Positions 1 to 14,023 of a DNA stretch of 64,000 nt are shown piece after piece. The notes below the pieces were generated by a model. It had not been told where the DNA came from. It was given only the letters and a program-made list of their open reading frames with translations, and made no database searches. Position 1 is the stretch's first letter. The number at the start of each line of letters is the position of its first letter. Source of the stretch: Pseudorasbora parva (lineage: Eukaryota; Chordata; Actinopteri; Cypriniformes; Gobionidae); assembly GCF_024679245.1 (NCBI RefSeq), contig NC_090182.1, positions 25,454,274 through 25,518,273 of the forward strand, read 5' to 3'. The translations under genes and the position numbers were made by a program.

Positions 1-321
1 TAGTTTTAGCTGTGGTATTGAAATTATAAAACAAAATTGTCAATGTTTACTTGTAGGCCTATCTAAAAATTTGGTTTCATGGCTGGTAAAAAAAATAAAA
101 AAATAATAATGGCTGTCACCGGACATTGATTGGAAGCTTTGGCAACAAAAAAAATTCAGGCCACACATTTTTTCCTGTGACCAAAAGCAAAAAGAGCCAA
201 GATTTTAGACAATTTTAAAACTGCAAAGCAGATTTAATTCATATAAAGAATATGTCATGACACAGTGGCTTATATATCTTTATTATATTACTAATCAATG
301 TTTTTCTCCTTCTCTTTACAG

Positions 322-415
322 CCTGTTTTTGGAAATATTGTGTTACAAACTAGGAATTGATCGGCTGAGATGGACTGAGGACCAGCCTGACATCCCTTTA
401 TGTACAAACAGCTAA
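322..415 (+). CDS. Terminal coding exon of an unidentified gene (partial)
   Basis: A pyrimidine-rich tract ending in cag at 319-321 is followed by one nucleotide that completes a codon and an open frame of 30 codons up to TAA at 413-415. The peptide includes LEILCYKLGIDRLRWTED and ends in PLCTNS. An AATAAA lies about 160 bases downstream, so the arrangement fits a last exon with a short 3'UTR. The rest of the gene lies left of the window. I do not recognise the protein and give no function. Its end faces the end of clic2, with the two poly(A) signals about 130 bases apart. A chance open frame of this length is possible, which limits confidence. Confidence 0.5.
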
Positions 416-430
416 AATGTATGCCTTTGT

Positions 431-449
431 CCCCCCCCCCCCCCCCCCA
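431..449. repeat. Poly(C) run in the 3'UTR of the first gene
   Basis: A homopolymer of about 19 C residues lies between the stop codon and the poly(A) signal of the first gene. Its length is likely variable and prone to assembly error. Confidence 0.9.
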
Positions 450-571
450 TAATATATCCATTCAGCTGCCCTTTGACATTGTGAATATTGTTTTATATTT
501 ATATATAGTAATCTAACATGAATATGAATGTATTTTTTATCATAAATGAAAACCTAGAACTGCAACTGTAA

Positions 572-577
572 AATAAA
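572..577 (+). terminator. Poly(A) signal of the first gene
   Basis: AATAAA is followed by T/GT-rich sequence ('cagttgtaatatttgtgtatttttcg'). It lies about 160 bases after the predicted stop and supports a transcript end near position 595. Confidence 0.6.
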
Positions 578-708
578 GGTAATACAGATCAGTTGTAATA
601 TTTGTGTATTTTTCGTTTTTGAATCCAGTCATCACCATCTTTATCAAAGCTATGGACATGCTTTGACATTTGCAAGAAAAGAACAAGACAAACATGTATC
701 GTATTAAT

Positions 709-714
709 TTTATT
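709..714 (-). terminator. Candidate poly(A) signal of clic2
   Basis: tttatt on the + strand reads AATAAA on the minus strand, about 530 bases beyond the clic2 stop codon. If used, it gives a 3'UTR of about 550 bases. No transcript evidence is available, and other cleavage sites are possible. Confidence 0.4.
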
Positions 715-1246
715 TTAAGTAAAATCTGAAAGAAAGCAGTTTAATCTCTTTTATAAACAATCATGATGTCTAACAATGGTGTTTGCGCAACTCGGTACAT
801 CCGTCACAATAACCCTTAATACAAAACAACCATTACTAACGCATGACATTTGTGTTTTCAACTCATTTTTACAGATGATTAAAACATATACATTACATAT
901 AACCGAATATTCCTTAATGAATGTAAAATACATATATACATTATGCACAAAAACATTACATGCTGTTAAAAGCACAACTCACCTATTGTTCTCAAAATCG
1001 TTTGCAAAAGATCCCATGACATGCTAAACTATAAAGCCTCTTTGACACTAGCAGTCACTCAAAAGTATTGGATAATGGGCTCAACAGGCACAATGAAAGC
1101 AAACTCTGTGTGTTGTGCCTTTTGTGTTTGCTGTAATATATTTATAACTGTGAACTTCTACTAGGTATGTAGACGCCTTAAAACTTATAAACTGAAATGT
1201 TAAACTATTTACACTATTTAAAGATTTCCCCCCATTAATCGGAGGT

Positions 1247-4200
1247 TCAGTTCCTCTTGGCCACACTCAGATAGGCTTTCTCAATTTCAATGTCAGCTGG
1301 ACAGGTCTGGCTGAACTCCTCTCTCTCACATGCATTCTGCAGGTAACGCCACACCTCAGTGAACTGAGCAGGAATCTCAAAACTACAGTACTTCCTGGCT
1401 GCAACCTACAAAACAAAAACACATTATAATTTGTAAGATTAAATAGCTTTATAGGCCTTTGAGTGTGTCTGTAAACCACAGAGGCGTATCACCTTGATGA
1501 CGTGCAGCTTTGGTAGCAAGTTGCAGTCTGCCAGTGTCAAGCGGTTGCCATCAAGGAACTTTCTTTTGGATACGCTGATGTTTTGATCTAGCTCATCCTG
1601 AAGTGGAGTGTTCAAATATTCATCCAGACGCTTGAACTCTTTCAATAAGGCTTTTTCATGGACTGAGAAATCATATAATAGAAGAAAAGAAAGGAAAATA
1701 AAATATAGTGATATACATTATAATGCTGATGTCACAGTGTCTACATACAGGAATATTCAGATATGAATCAGAAAATCATGTTCTGTTGCTCTATTATGTA
1801 AGTTGCATAAATGCATTAATTTGAATAAGTTAATATGCCCATTTTTTTCTAAAAAGCAGCTTGAAACAACTACACTGATCATAATAGTGACAATCTCAAT
1901 AAAACTCCCTGTATCACTCTGCTTGTCTATAACAGTGTTCCCCAACCTTTTTTCAGTCATGGCACCCGTTGAAAATTTTCTAAATTGTGTGACACCCCTC
2001 ACATACGTTACGCTAGAGGGGTAACGGTACAGATTGCCCACGGTTTGGTTTGTATTGCAGTTTTAGGTTCACTGTTTTGGTACGGTTCGGTATTTGCTAT
2101 GTTCATGGAAAAAAGGACTACTGTCAAATGAATATAAAGAAAATAAAAAATAAAGTAATCAACTGTAAAATAACTGCATATTTAACTGTTTAAATTGAAG
2201 AATAATCCTTATTAAACTTACAAAAGCTATTCAATCAAGAGCAATGAGTGATGTCCTTATCTTTTGTTTGACATTAAAACAGACAATAGTAAAGGCTACT
2301 GCCCCTTTAAGACCTAATTCAGGGATATGCGTCTTTCTCGACTGTACAAAGTTCACTTAAAGGGATACTTCACCGCTTTTTCATATTAAACTATGTTATT
2401 CCCTTAACTAAAACGAGTTGATACATCCCTCTCTCATCTGAGTGCGTGCACTTAATCTCTCTGACGCGTGGTGACGATCTGATAGCATTTAGTTTAACCC
2501 ACTATAAGCCCAGGTCATTCACTATGGTACCAAACAGAGATCAAGTTAGAAGCAACCAAACACCTCCATGTTTTCCCTATTTAAATACAGTTACACGAAT
2601 AGTTGAACGACCTAGTATGGTGACATAAAACAAAACTTGGCGCTTTTCTAAGCGGATTAAAAAGGAGAACTATAATGTATGGCGGAATAGCACTTCTGAG
2701 AGTACTTCGACTCTGCGCAGTAAAAAGTCACACCTGAAAAATCTTGTGATGTGAGGGAAGATGTTTCAGGCGTGACTTTTTACTGCGCAGAATTACTGAA
2801 GTACTCTCAGAAGTGCTATTCCGCCATACATTATAGTTCTCCTTTTTAATCTCCTTTTAGTTATGTGTGTATGGGCGGGCAGTCGTCCTTGAGGGGCTGC
2901 CCGCGGTTTACTTTCGTTTTGTTTATTTATTTTGGAATTAAAGTTTGTTGAACGTTCGCCGGTTCCCGCCTCCTTCCTTCCCATCTACGAACTTTATTAC
3001 AGTCTATAATACACAGTCAGTGGTGTGTATTTTCATAGACTCTTCCTGCAGGGTACATCATTACACCAGTAGGTGGCGACAAAAATTACTGTCTTTATGA
3101 GTCAGAACCAAACCCTATTGTTCTAAAAAAAGCTGCAATATGTAATTTTTCGCCACTAGACGTCTCTTATTCAAAATAAAAGCATAATTTGATAACGCCT
3201 TGATTCCACTGAGCTTTTATTGTGCCGCAGACGAGTGCTTACGCTTCTTCTGCTTCTACTGCTGTTTTATCATTATAGACACATTTGAGTGTGTTGAAAG
3301 TTATGCTATAATGCTGCTCAGTCCGTTAGCTCGGCGGTAGCCCCATGGACTGGCTGAATGTCTGATGCATATGGCACACTTATCTGGAAACACTTCAGGA
3401 GTTTTGAAGTGGTCGTCTTATTTTTTCAGGAAATATTTTTTTAATTTCAACTTAAAATGTCAGGAGATACATTGTTGATGTTAAAAATGCACTTCCAATA
3501 AAGTGAGTGTTGGCAAAATAGTTTCTATGTTGAGGCGGCAAGGGTGTTGTCGGCAACTGCTGAATGTAACTAATAAAGTAACTTGTAATCTTACTTAGTT
3601 ACTTTTAAAACCAAGTAATCACAACACTGATCACACGTCAGTCAAACATACTCTTTCCAGAGTCCAGAGCTAATGCTGTTTGTCCGAAGGTCTGGCTACG
3701 CGAGACTAGCTCAACGGCTACCATGAGACACTTGTTACACACTGCAGTAAACTAGATCAATATTAGGCATGGTAAAACATGGTACTCGTGGTAAATCAAG
3801 AAAACGAGATTTAACTATGTTGAGCTATATAACAATGATTAGTTTTCTGTAGATGAATGTATTCACACTGTTGAACAACTGTCTAATAAAACCATAAAAC
3901 AGATAATATATTAAAGCGTCTCGTAAATTCGAGGGTAACTCGGGTATGATGTCATTGAAAGGCGACGCATGGACATGGTCCATGTCCTGGTTAAAATTGC
4001 TTATTTCTCTGGATTATATATAACAAAATATATAACATTGTTCTAGTGGTTTTTGGATATTGTAATCCAAAAATCTTACATATTGTGCCTTTCATTTAGA
4101 AACTATACAAGTGACTCTCATTATGAATGAGTTAATGCAATGGTTCTGCTTTTTGGAAGTATTTTCGCAATGCGGTGTCTTGTAACTCAAAATTAATTTC

Positions 4201-4254
4201 TTGAACTCAAACGGTTGTGTAAATACAGTATCACACAATCATGCTGCTTCTGTG

Positions 4255-4343
<89 letters not shown>

Positions 4344-7300
4344 TTAAATGTATAGTTCTTATAACTCACAAGCACTTTTTGGGCTGTTCTTGATAAACGC
4401 AGAAAACTTGGCAAAAATGTCAGCACCAACATCAAAAGACTCTTTGTAGCGAGGGCTGAGATGAGGATATCTGAAAGGATAAGAGGAAAATATTTAGGGG
4501 CAGTCATTACACAACTAAAAGATAGACATCCAACATTCACATAATAATGCTGACACTCAAAAAACACTTACATTTATCCATGCTACATAATACATGTTAA
4601 ATAGGCTGTATGTTTTTACTTTTTTTTAAATGTCACAAATATTCTGCCATATAGTATACACATAAGTATAAGGCTCTTATGCTCACCAAGAGTGCATTTA
4701 TTTTATTTAAAAATACAGTAAAGTCATATTTTAAAATGTTATGTATTCCTGCGATCCCTCTGACTTCATCAGCCATTACTACAGTCTTCATGATCCTTCA
4801 GAAATCATTCTAATATGCTGATTTACTGCTCAAGAAAATAGTCTTTGATATTGATGATTCATCACAGCCATATCAGTGTCAGATATTACATAATGAGTTT
4901 AGCCATGTGACTTATGACAGAAAAACTGGAATAATGTCTCATTGTGAAAGGTTCTTAGACAAGCACAATACCGAGGAGGGGCGAGTGTGGTCTCCAGGAA
5001 CTCTTCGATCTTAATGAAGTCAGTCTTCAGCGTGCCATTGTACAGGAGGAAAGGAGGGTTGGTACCTGGTGCTAAATCCTTCAGCTCTTCTGGTTTCCTA
5101 AACAACACAGGGTGGAGCAGAGCGGAGGGAGTGTAAACCACAGGGTGTGGACATGGTCAATATGAAGTCACGTATTGTACGAAGAGTCTTTGAATGAGAC
5201 CTAAAGTGATTAATGCTGCTTTAAAACAGTATTAAGCTCCTATAGCACTCAAAGCACACGGCACACGGATATGGGAGTGTCCTGCTAAATAGATGAAAGC
5301 TGTTTGCTTTAGAAGAATTAGATGGGAACAGGGCAATGGGAAAGTTCACACTCCCTCCATCCTGTGTGTAGTACACCCGCTGTACTTTGACCACCCCCGG
5401 TGTTATCAAATCCAGTCCATGCTGGTCCGGAATTCCTCAGATTTCACTATTTGTCTAATGAATTCCATTCCATTTGATAGTCCTATCCAGGGCCGGATTT
5501 ACCTAGTATTCTGACATAGGCCCACTGTTGGTCGGAAACTATGACTACTGCTAGGCTACTTTTCAGGAAATGGAAAAAAACACTGTTTTTAAAAAATGAT
5601 TAAACCAAATAATGTTGTCAAAGGTGATATTATGGCTTTATAAATGATAATATAGCCTACTTACATGTCATATTAACATTTTACCAAAATCAAGCTCAAA
5701 TCAAGTTTCTAAGCTTTTGCAGCGAATGTCCTGTTTTTTCTGTCATTAACGGCTGCATCTGAGGCATTAAGATATTGCATCGTATATTACAAAACGATTC
5801 TCGAGTAAAGAAAACGTTGTACTTATTCAAACAACCAGTTCTTTATTTATCTTTGCATTGCACGCTCTACTAAAATGTGTACGGCGGGTTGGAGTTATGA
5901 GGTTTTACCGACAGTTTGAGGAGCCAAAGGAGTTACGAGGTTTAGTCCATTTTTATACTTTTCATTGGTTAAAAATGTGCAAGCCCTGCAGACAGACTTG
6001 AATGGTGACAAATATTCATTATTGAGAATATGAAAAAAGACATGATGCTTACTTCCTCATGTCAACAGTGGTTACTGTAAACTTGACTCCTTTCAGCCAA
6101 AGAACCATGAAGAGTCTCTGGCAGAAGGGACAGTTCCCCACATTTTCTCCATCATGACCCGCCTTGAGACAAAAAAGAGAAATTCATGGTAAGTATTAAA
6201 GTTTCACAGACAAGACACTAGGTTACATAAACAGAGAAACGCACATTATATATTTCCTTAACCCTCGTGCTCTGTTAAAAAAATATTGTACTTTATGATT
6301 TATGATCCTAGAGACCCTGGCCTGTATATTAATAAAATATTAATAATACATTTGAAATGTACCTTTATTTTCTTTCCATATGTTTTTCTGACTTAGGGAC
6401 AAAAGGGATAGTTCCCCCCAAAAATCAAGTCTGTTGTTTACATTTACATTTAATCATTTAGCAGACGCTTTTATCCAAAGCGACTTACAAAAAAGAGGAG
6501 AGCAATAGAGGCAACGAAACAAACAAGACCAACAACTTGTAAGAGCTTTAAGTAGCCTCAGTTAATTAAGCACAGTACACAAACAATGTTTTTTTTTTTT
6601 TTTTTTTGATAAACAAACAAAATTGAATGGATAGTTAAGTGCTATTCTTTATTGGTCAGGTGCAATTGGAAAAGATGTGTCTTAAGATGTTTTTTAAAAA
6701 TGGCTACAGAGTCGGCAGCACTAATTGAGATCGGCAGGTCATTCCACCAGGTGGGAACGGTCCAGGAAAATGTTGTCATTTACTCATCCTCATGTTCCAT
6801 ACGTGTATGAGTGAATGATGACAGAATGTACATCTTTTGGGGGAGCTACCCTTTTAATGAAAACCCAGTAGATGCAGAAACTGAACCCATCTGTTATATC
6901 ATATGATCAGATTGAGGAAAATAAAGTGTGAAGTTTCAGGAACCTGATATTTTAATGGTTATATTATTTGCTAGAAAACTGGAAACACAAAGCAGTTACT
7001 ACTCTGTAATATACTATAATATTTATATTAAAAAAGTACAGTATCCATTAAGTTCACATACATTTCTTTTAACCCTAAATCACAAGGCAGTGCAACGCAT
7101 CATTCAAAATACACCCAAAACACCCGAGGAAAAATAAGTATGGAAAATTCCTTCTTATTAACAAAGTATTGGGCTCTATATATGGGCCGTCATGGTTTCC
7201 TTAGTAGCCTAAGGAAACCAGGTTTGTGTTTACATGATGTTTCAGAATGCTGCTTTCTGAAAAACTTGAAGAAACATTTTCGTAAACAGCTTTTTCTTTT

Positions 7301-8501
7301 CTTTTTTAGATATCCTCTCAGATCTCCAGCGGTCTATTATTATTATTAGTTTATTTTAAATAAATATGTCCCTCCCTTCAAAAAGAATAGGACATAAATA
7401 GTCCATGTATTGTGTGGGTGTGGGAGCTTGATCCAAAGAAATGAGCGCTTGACCCAAAGAAAAGGAAAAGCAGGAATTGTCTAGAAGATAGAGATAACAG
7501 ATCTGAACAATGCCTCTACCACCCATAATGTTCATCTTTTAAAATAAAAACAAAAAGGCCTGCACTATAAATAACTTCTGCATGACCATCTACAAAGCTT
7601 TGATGATCTTAAGGTCACTGCACATCCATATTCTACTCATCTAGTCTGTGAACTGTAGCTCAGCTGGTAAGGCATGACATCGGCAATGTCAAAGTATAGG
7701 ACCTACAGGAAACATAAGCGTGTTTACGGGTGTGACGACAGAAGGATCCAAGGGCTGTAAGTGTGTCAGTGTGTGTGTGCATGTGTGGTGATAAGATGAT
7801 TCCAGTGATGTATGAGTGTCTGTTCTGATAAACAGAAGCGTAAACGCGAACAGTTGCATATAAAACATAATATCCAGTCTATGGTACTGCGTGTGTTAAC
7901 TGAATTGACTGTATACACCCAAATCAAACTCTGAATCATGGTGCCCAAATGGAGACATTCCCTGACAAAAACCACTGAGCACAGAATATCTTGGTTCATG
8001 TCTTTGTACAACTAAATAATTTTTTCTCCCCCAAAACAAATGTATTGTTTTCTTAGCCAGTTGTGAAGTAGAATATAGTCTATTTTCCTGTCTATCAGTA
8101 AAAAACACACACTCCTAGCCTATAATAGGCTGAAAATGAGAGGCAAACGGTACATAAGTACGACAATTTGATCAAAAGTTAAAATAATTGAGTTTAACGT
8201 CAGTATTCCGAGTGAGGATTACATAATGTTGAACTTGATACATATTCAGATTAGGGGTTTAGTAATTTTTTTTTTTACTTACTGTTGTCGATAATATAAA
8301 ATAATTGTTATTATAATTATATTTTCATTTTCTATTTGTTTTCATATTTAAATTATTTGTATATTTGATCCTACTTTATTAGAATTAAAATCTTTCACTT
8401 GGAAAAAGAGTATCTGACCAACTCAAACTTGTAAAAGTTGAACTGACCTTTATGAAGAGCTCAATTCGTGGTTCTTTATCTGAGTCTTGTCTGAGTGCCA
8501 T
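1247..8501 (-). CDS. clic2: Chloride intracellular channel protein 2 (CLIC2-like), six exons
   Basis: Coding exons on the minus strand are 8501-8448, 6162-6053, 5097-4972, 4470-4370, 1662-1493 and 1405-1247. All joins are GT-AG and in phase, giving 239 residues (human CLIC2 is about 247). The protein starts [18 protein letters not shown]. It keeps the redox motif CPFC at residues 29-32, then [13 protein letters not shown] in the thioredoxin-like domain. The [15 protein letters not shown] and FIKIEEFLE blocks follow, then the all-helical GST-like C domain with [17 protein letters not shown]. It ends VAKRN. CLIC proteins are soluble GST-fold proteins with glutathione-dependent activity that can insert into membranes; CLIC2 is known to modulate ryanodine receptors. 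CLIC2 is preferred over other CLICs because residue-level matches run along its whole length. Introns hold many mobile-element copies. Confidence 0.93.
1937..2355. repeat. Probable dispersed-repeat fragments in the last large clic2 intron
   Basis: The phrases 'gtgttccccaaccttttttcagtcatggcacc' and 'gtaacggtacag...tttggtacggttcggtat' resemble interspersed repeats I know from cyprinid genomes. No clean termini or target duplications are visible, so the limits are approximate and no class is given. Confidence 0.35.
2355..2870. mobile_element. Repeat-derived block with a perfect long palindrome
   Basis: The block begins 'aaagggatacttcaccg', a common opening of non-autonomous DNA transposons in these fish. 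It ends in a foldback structure: 54-base arms at 2655-2708 and 2798-2851 are exact reverse complements. A second pair of arms around 'ctgcgcagtaaaaagtcac' (2713-2731 and 2771-2790) lies nested inside them. It carries no transposase. The foldback part may be a separate insertion. Confidence 0.6.
2868..3002. repeat. Possible solo-LTR-like or other repeat fragment
   Basis: A GC-rich hairpin (gcgggcag ... ctgcccgc) is followed by 'ggaattaaagtttgttgaacg' and a C/T-rich stretch ending 'acgaactttattacag'. This resembles the R/U5 part of a fish LTR. No partner LTR or coding region is present, so the call is weak. Confidence 0.25.
3066..3080 (+). promoter_or_regulatory. CTCF-like core motif in a clic2 intron
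   Basis: 'ccagtaggtggcgac' closely matches the known CTCF core CCASYAGRKGGCRS. It is a motif match only; occupancy cannot be judged from sequence. Confidence 0.35.
3124..4096. mobile_element. Non-autonomous element with imperfect terminal inverted repeats
   Basis: The left end 'gctgcaatatgtaatttttcgccactag' and the right end, whose reverse complement reads 'ggcacaatatgtaagattttt...ccactag', form diverged terminal inverted repeats about 970 bases apart. No transposase frame is present. A further repeat ('taactaataaagtaacttgtaatc', near 3566-3632) appears to sit inside. Confidence 0.5.
4257..4341. repeat. (TA)n microsatellite
   Basis: Uninterrupted TA dinucleotides run for about 84 bases, just inside the intron after clic2 exon 4 (minus strand). 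Confidence 0.95.
4662..4866. mobile_element. Fragment of the 'tacactacc' MITE family
   Basis: Internal sequence of the family is present ('gctcaccaagagtgcatttatt', 'catgatccttcagaaatcattctaatatg', 'tgctcaag'), but the termini are missing. Better-preserved copies lie at 22394, 52650 and 55148. Confidence 0.6.
5488..6045. other. clic2 intron sequence without a clear feature
   Basis: The stretch starts with 'agggccggatttacc', a phrase often seen in dispersed fish repeats. It has no coding potential, RNA gene or clean element boundary that I can support. Confidence 0.4.
6400..6856. mobile_element. 'agttcaccc'-family element, split by a younger insertion
   Basis: The left end is 'aaaagggatagttccccccaaaaatc' (6400-6425). 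The right end has the inverted counterpart 'gtacatcttttgggggagctaccctttt' (6827-6854). The middle phrase 'catttactcatcctcatg' is typical of the family. The body is interrupted at 6438-6770 by another repeat. The ends are somewhat diverged. Confidence 0.65.
6438..6770. mobile_element. Dispersed repeat inserted in the preceding element
   Basis: It contains 'catttagcagacgcttttatccaaagcgacttac', a phrase repeated widely in teleost genomes, and ends near 'attccaccaggtgggaac'. The hexamer tgttgt occurs on both sides (6432-6437 and 6771-6776), consistent with a target duplication. Removing the insert restores the family phrase 'tctgttgtcatttactcatcctcatg'. Confidence 0.6.
7650..7716 (+). repeat. tRNA-derived SINE fragment
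   Basis: 'tgtagctcagctggtaaggcatgacatc' resembles the 5' part of a tRNA, including a Pol III A-box (tagctcagctgg). The rest is degraded and does not fold as an intact tRNA. It matches a frequent fish SINE-like pattern. Confidence 0.45.
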
Positions 8502-8689
8502 TATTTCCTGCAGAAAAAAAACTCCTTTACTAAGTCCAGATGTCCGTGAAAAATGATTCCACAAATCAACCAGAAGATCCACAAAAGACTTGTACACAGC
8601 TGTAATGTGTGCAAATGTTCCCAGATGAAAGTTAGTCTGACTCCTGCTGTCTGCTTTCTCCCTCCAGCAACACACTTTAAGCCAGGAGG

Positions 8690-8740
8690 GAGGGAGGCTA
8701 GAGAGGATGGGCGTGACCCTAACTATATAACTGTGCTGCC
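8690..8740 (-). promoter_or_regulatory. Probable clic2 promoter
   Basis: About 220 bases upstream of the clic2 start codon, the minus strand reads 'gttatatagttagggtcacgcccatcc'. This includes a TATA-like ttatatag and a GC-rich cacgccc box. The transcription start has not been mapped; this is inference from position and motif. Confidence 0.35.
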
Positions 8741-8879
8741 AGGCTGTGTCAGAGAGCTCAAAAATAGCTTTTCATTTTATCCAGTACGCATTTACACTCA
8801 GGAGAAACGTCACAGTGCTATCTCAGACGTGAAGCAGGGGCCACATTCCATTCATGGTGGTAACACCTCTACCTCTTAG

Positions 8880-9350
8880 CCTGCTAACTTTCCCCTCTCC
8901 CATATGTTCACTCACAATGTGCCCCTTTCAGCTCTGTAATAGCGAAGTTGTATTACAAATCCACTTATTTTAAAGATATTTAATTGCTCTCGCATGTCAG
9001 ACAACAAAGTGAAGGTTTCTCTTCTCCTTTTCAGTCATTTTTCTAATGGCTGGAATTCTGACTCATTCTACTGTCTACATTTCTCCGGAATTTTTTTAAC
9101 TTCCAGTAACCTTTCAAAACGAAAACTTTTTTCCAAAAATGAAACTCAAAAGCACAAGTGAGCTAAATCTCTTAGGGGACATTTGGGGATTTCCAAATGA
9201 AATAATTGTTGTCCTCAATTGTAAATGTTTTGTCTATTTTTTTTTTAATTATTATCTAAAATACAGTTTTCTGGTGGAAATAGGGTGTGCGTTAGGGGTT
9301 GTCTATAGTATTTATAGAACATATAAAACATAAGTATTGCTAAGATACAC
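8880..9350. other. Intergenic DNA with no supported feature
   Basis: AT-rich intergenic sequence between clic2 and eva1c. The short open frames have no protein-like composition and none has splice or homology support. Confidence 0.5.
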
Positions 9351-9351
9351 A

Positions 9352-9463
<112 letters not shown>

Positions 9464-9918
9464 ATCATTCTCAAGGGAGGGGTTCTCTTAAACAAATAGT
9501 TCCCCTCATTCCCTGTATGCAGTCATGTTGAGTCAGAGGAAACAATTCCGTCATCATCGTGGCTTCCCCTTATAACTTAGCATATTAACCTGGAAAGGCT
9601 CTTAGAACAACTTATAACATAAAATTAATCTCTTACACCAACTTAGATTATAAAATTATTGCTGTAGCCGGCGCTATAAAGCAGACATTTTAATGACACA
9701 ATGTCTTACAGAATTGTTTTCACCCCCTTAAGAGTTTCATTTCCTCATTCAGCGCACAGATGTTGTATAAAGGGGTTTATTGCATAATTCTGGGGAATTT
9801 ACAATAGTTTGAAACAATGTTAACATAAAAAACAGACACATCATTGCTACATGAAAAAAGAAACCAAAGAAAGCAAGTAGTTGTTTTGACCTTTCCTCAA
9901 AGACTTGGTTGTAGACAC

Positions 9919-10693
9919 TTTAAAAGCGACAGTTCACCTAAAAATAAGAATAGTCTGAAACCCGTATGACTTACTTTCTTTGCATAAAGTCCAAACTGTG
10001 GAAGTGAATGACCAAGTCTTGTCAAGCTAAAATTTGAAAGCATTATTTTTTAGTAATATACATCAGTTTACAAGTAAGGGCTATTTAAATGGTGGAGCTT
10101 GTCAGCCCTAGCCTAGAAATCTAGACGCACCCTAGCGGCAGCAAATCTAATCTGCCCGCGAGTGTCGTCTAGCAACTCTCAATACCCTTCTGGGCTGTAA
10201 ACGCCAAAATCTGGTCGGGCCAATCACATCGTGTATAGAGCCGGTGGGCGGGGCTTAACATAATGACGACGGCCAGCTTTGAGAAAAGAACAAAGAACGG
10301 CACTGAAGTCATTCTTAAAAAGGGAAGATGTGTTCTGAGTTTTGCCGACCGGATACGGTGAATGTTTAATCTATCAAAGAGCTCCGTTTCACCTTCATTG
10401 CTCTGGTTGGTGTAGCGCTATCCTATCGCGTGCAGAGGGAGTTTGAAAGACAACCGTTTATCCCGCCCTTCGGATTGAGCCCTGTCTATGGTGAGCTTCC
10501 AGACCAAACATCTTGATGTGGGTCTGGCTTGTCAGGCTATGTCAGCCCATGGTTTCTATAAAACGTGCATTTTTTGGAAGAGAGCAGCTCAGACATTTTT
10601 TTACTTCATATCTTCTTTGGTGTTCCATAAAAGACAGAAAAGGTTTTCAATGATAACAAAATGTTTATTTTATGTTGAACTATCCCTTTAAGT
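9919..10693. mobile_element. 'agttcaccc'-family element, outer member of a nested pair
   Basis: The left terminus 'aaaagcgacagttcacctaaaaat' and the right terminus 'ttatgttgaactatccctttaag' are diverged inverted repeats. The typical internal phrases 'gtatgacttactttctttg' and 'cttctttggtgttccataaaagacagaa' are present. The body is split by the insertion at 10109-10539. Confidence 0.7.
10109..10539. mobile_element. Non-autonomous TIR element with 8-9 bp target duplication
   Basis: It begins tagcctagaaatctagac and ends ggtctggcttgtcaggcta, giving inverted termini TAGCCT...AGGCTA with a similar subterminal pattern. Both sides carry the direct repeat tgtcagccc (10100-10108 and 10540-10548), a precise target-site duplication. 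It is 431 bases with no transposase. The duplication length suits a hAT-like (8 bp) or Mutator-like (9 bp) element. Confidence 0.8.

Positions 10694-14023
<3,330 letters not shown>

Noticed and set aside
3900..4020. CRISPR-like or tandem repeat array
   Set aside because: Only isolated short repeats; no regular spacers anywhere in the window, as expected for a vertebrate.
4193..4567. Long minus-strand frame with (YI)n repeat
   Set aside because: It is a translation of the TA microsatellite plus clic2 exon 4 in a wrong frame.
7650..7716. Functional tRNA gene
   Set aside because: Only the A-box half is tRNA-like; the anticodon and T arms do not pair, so it is a SINE fragment.
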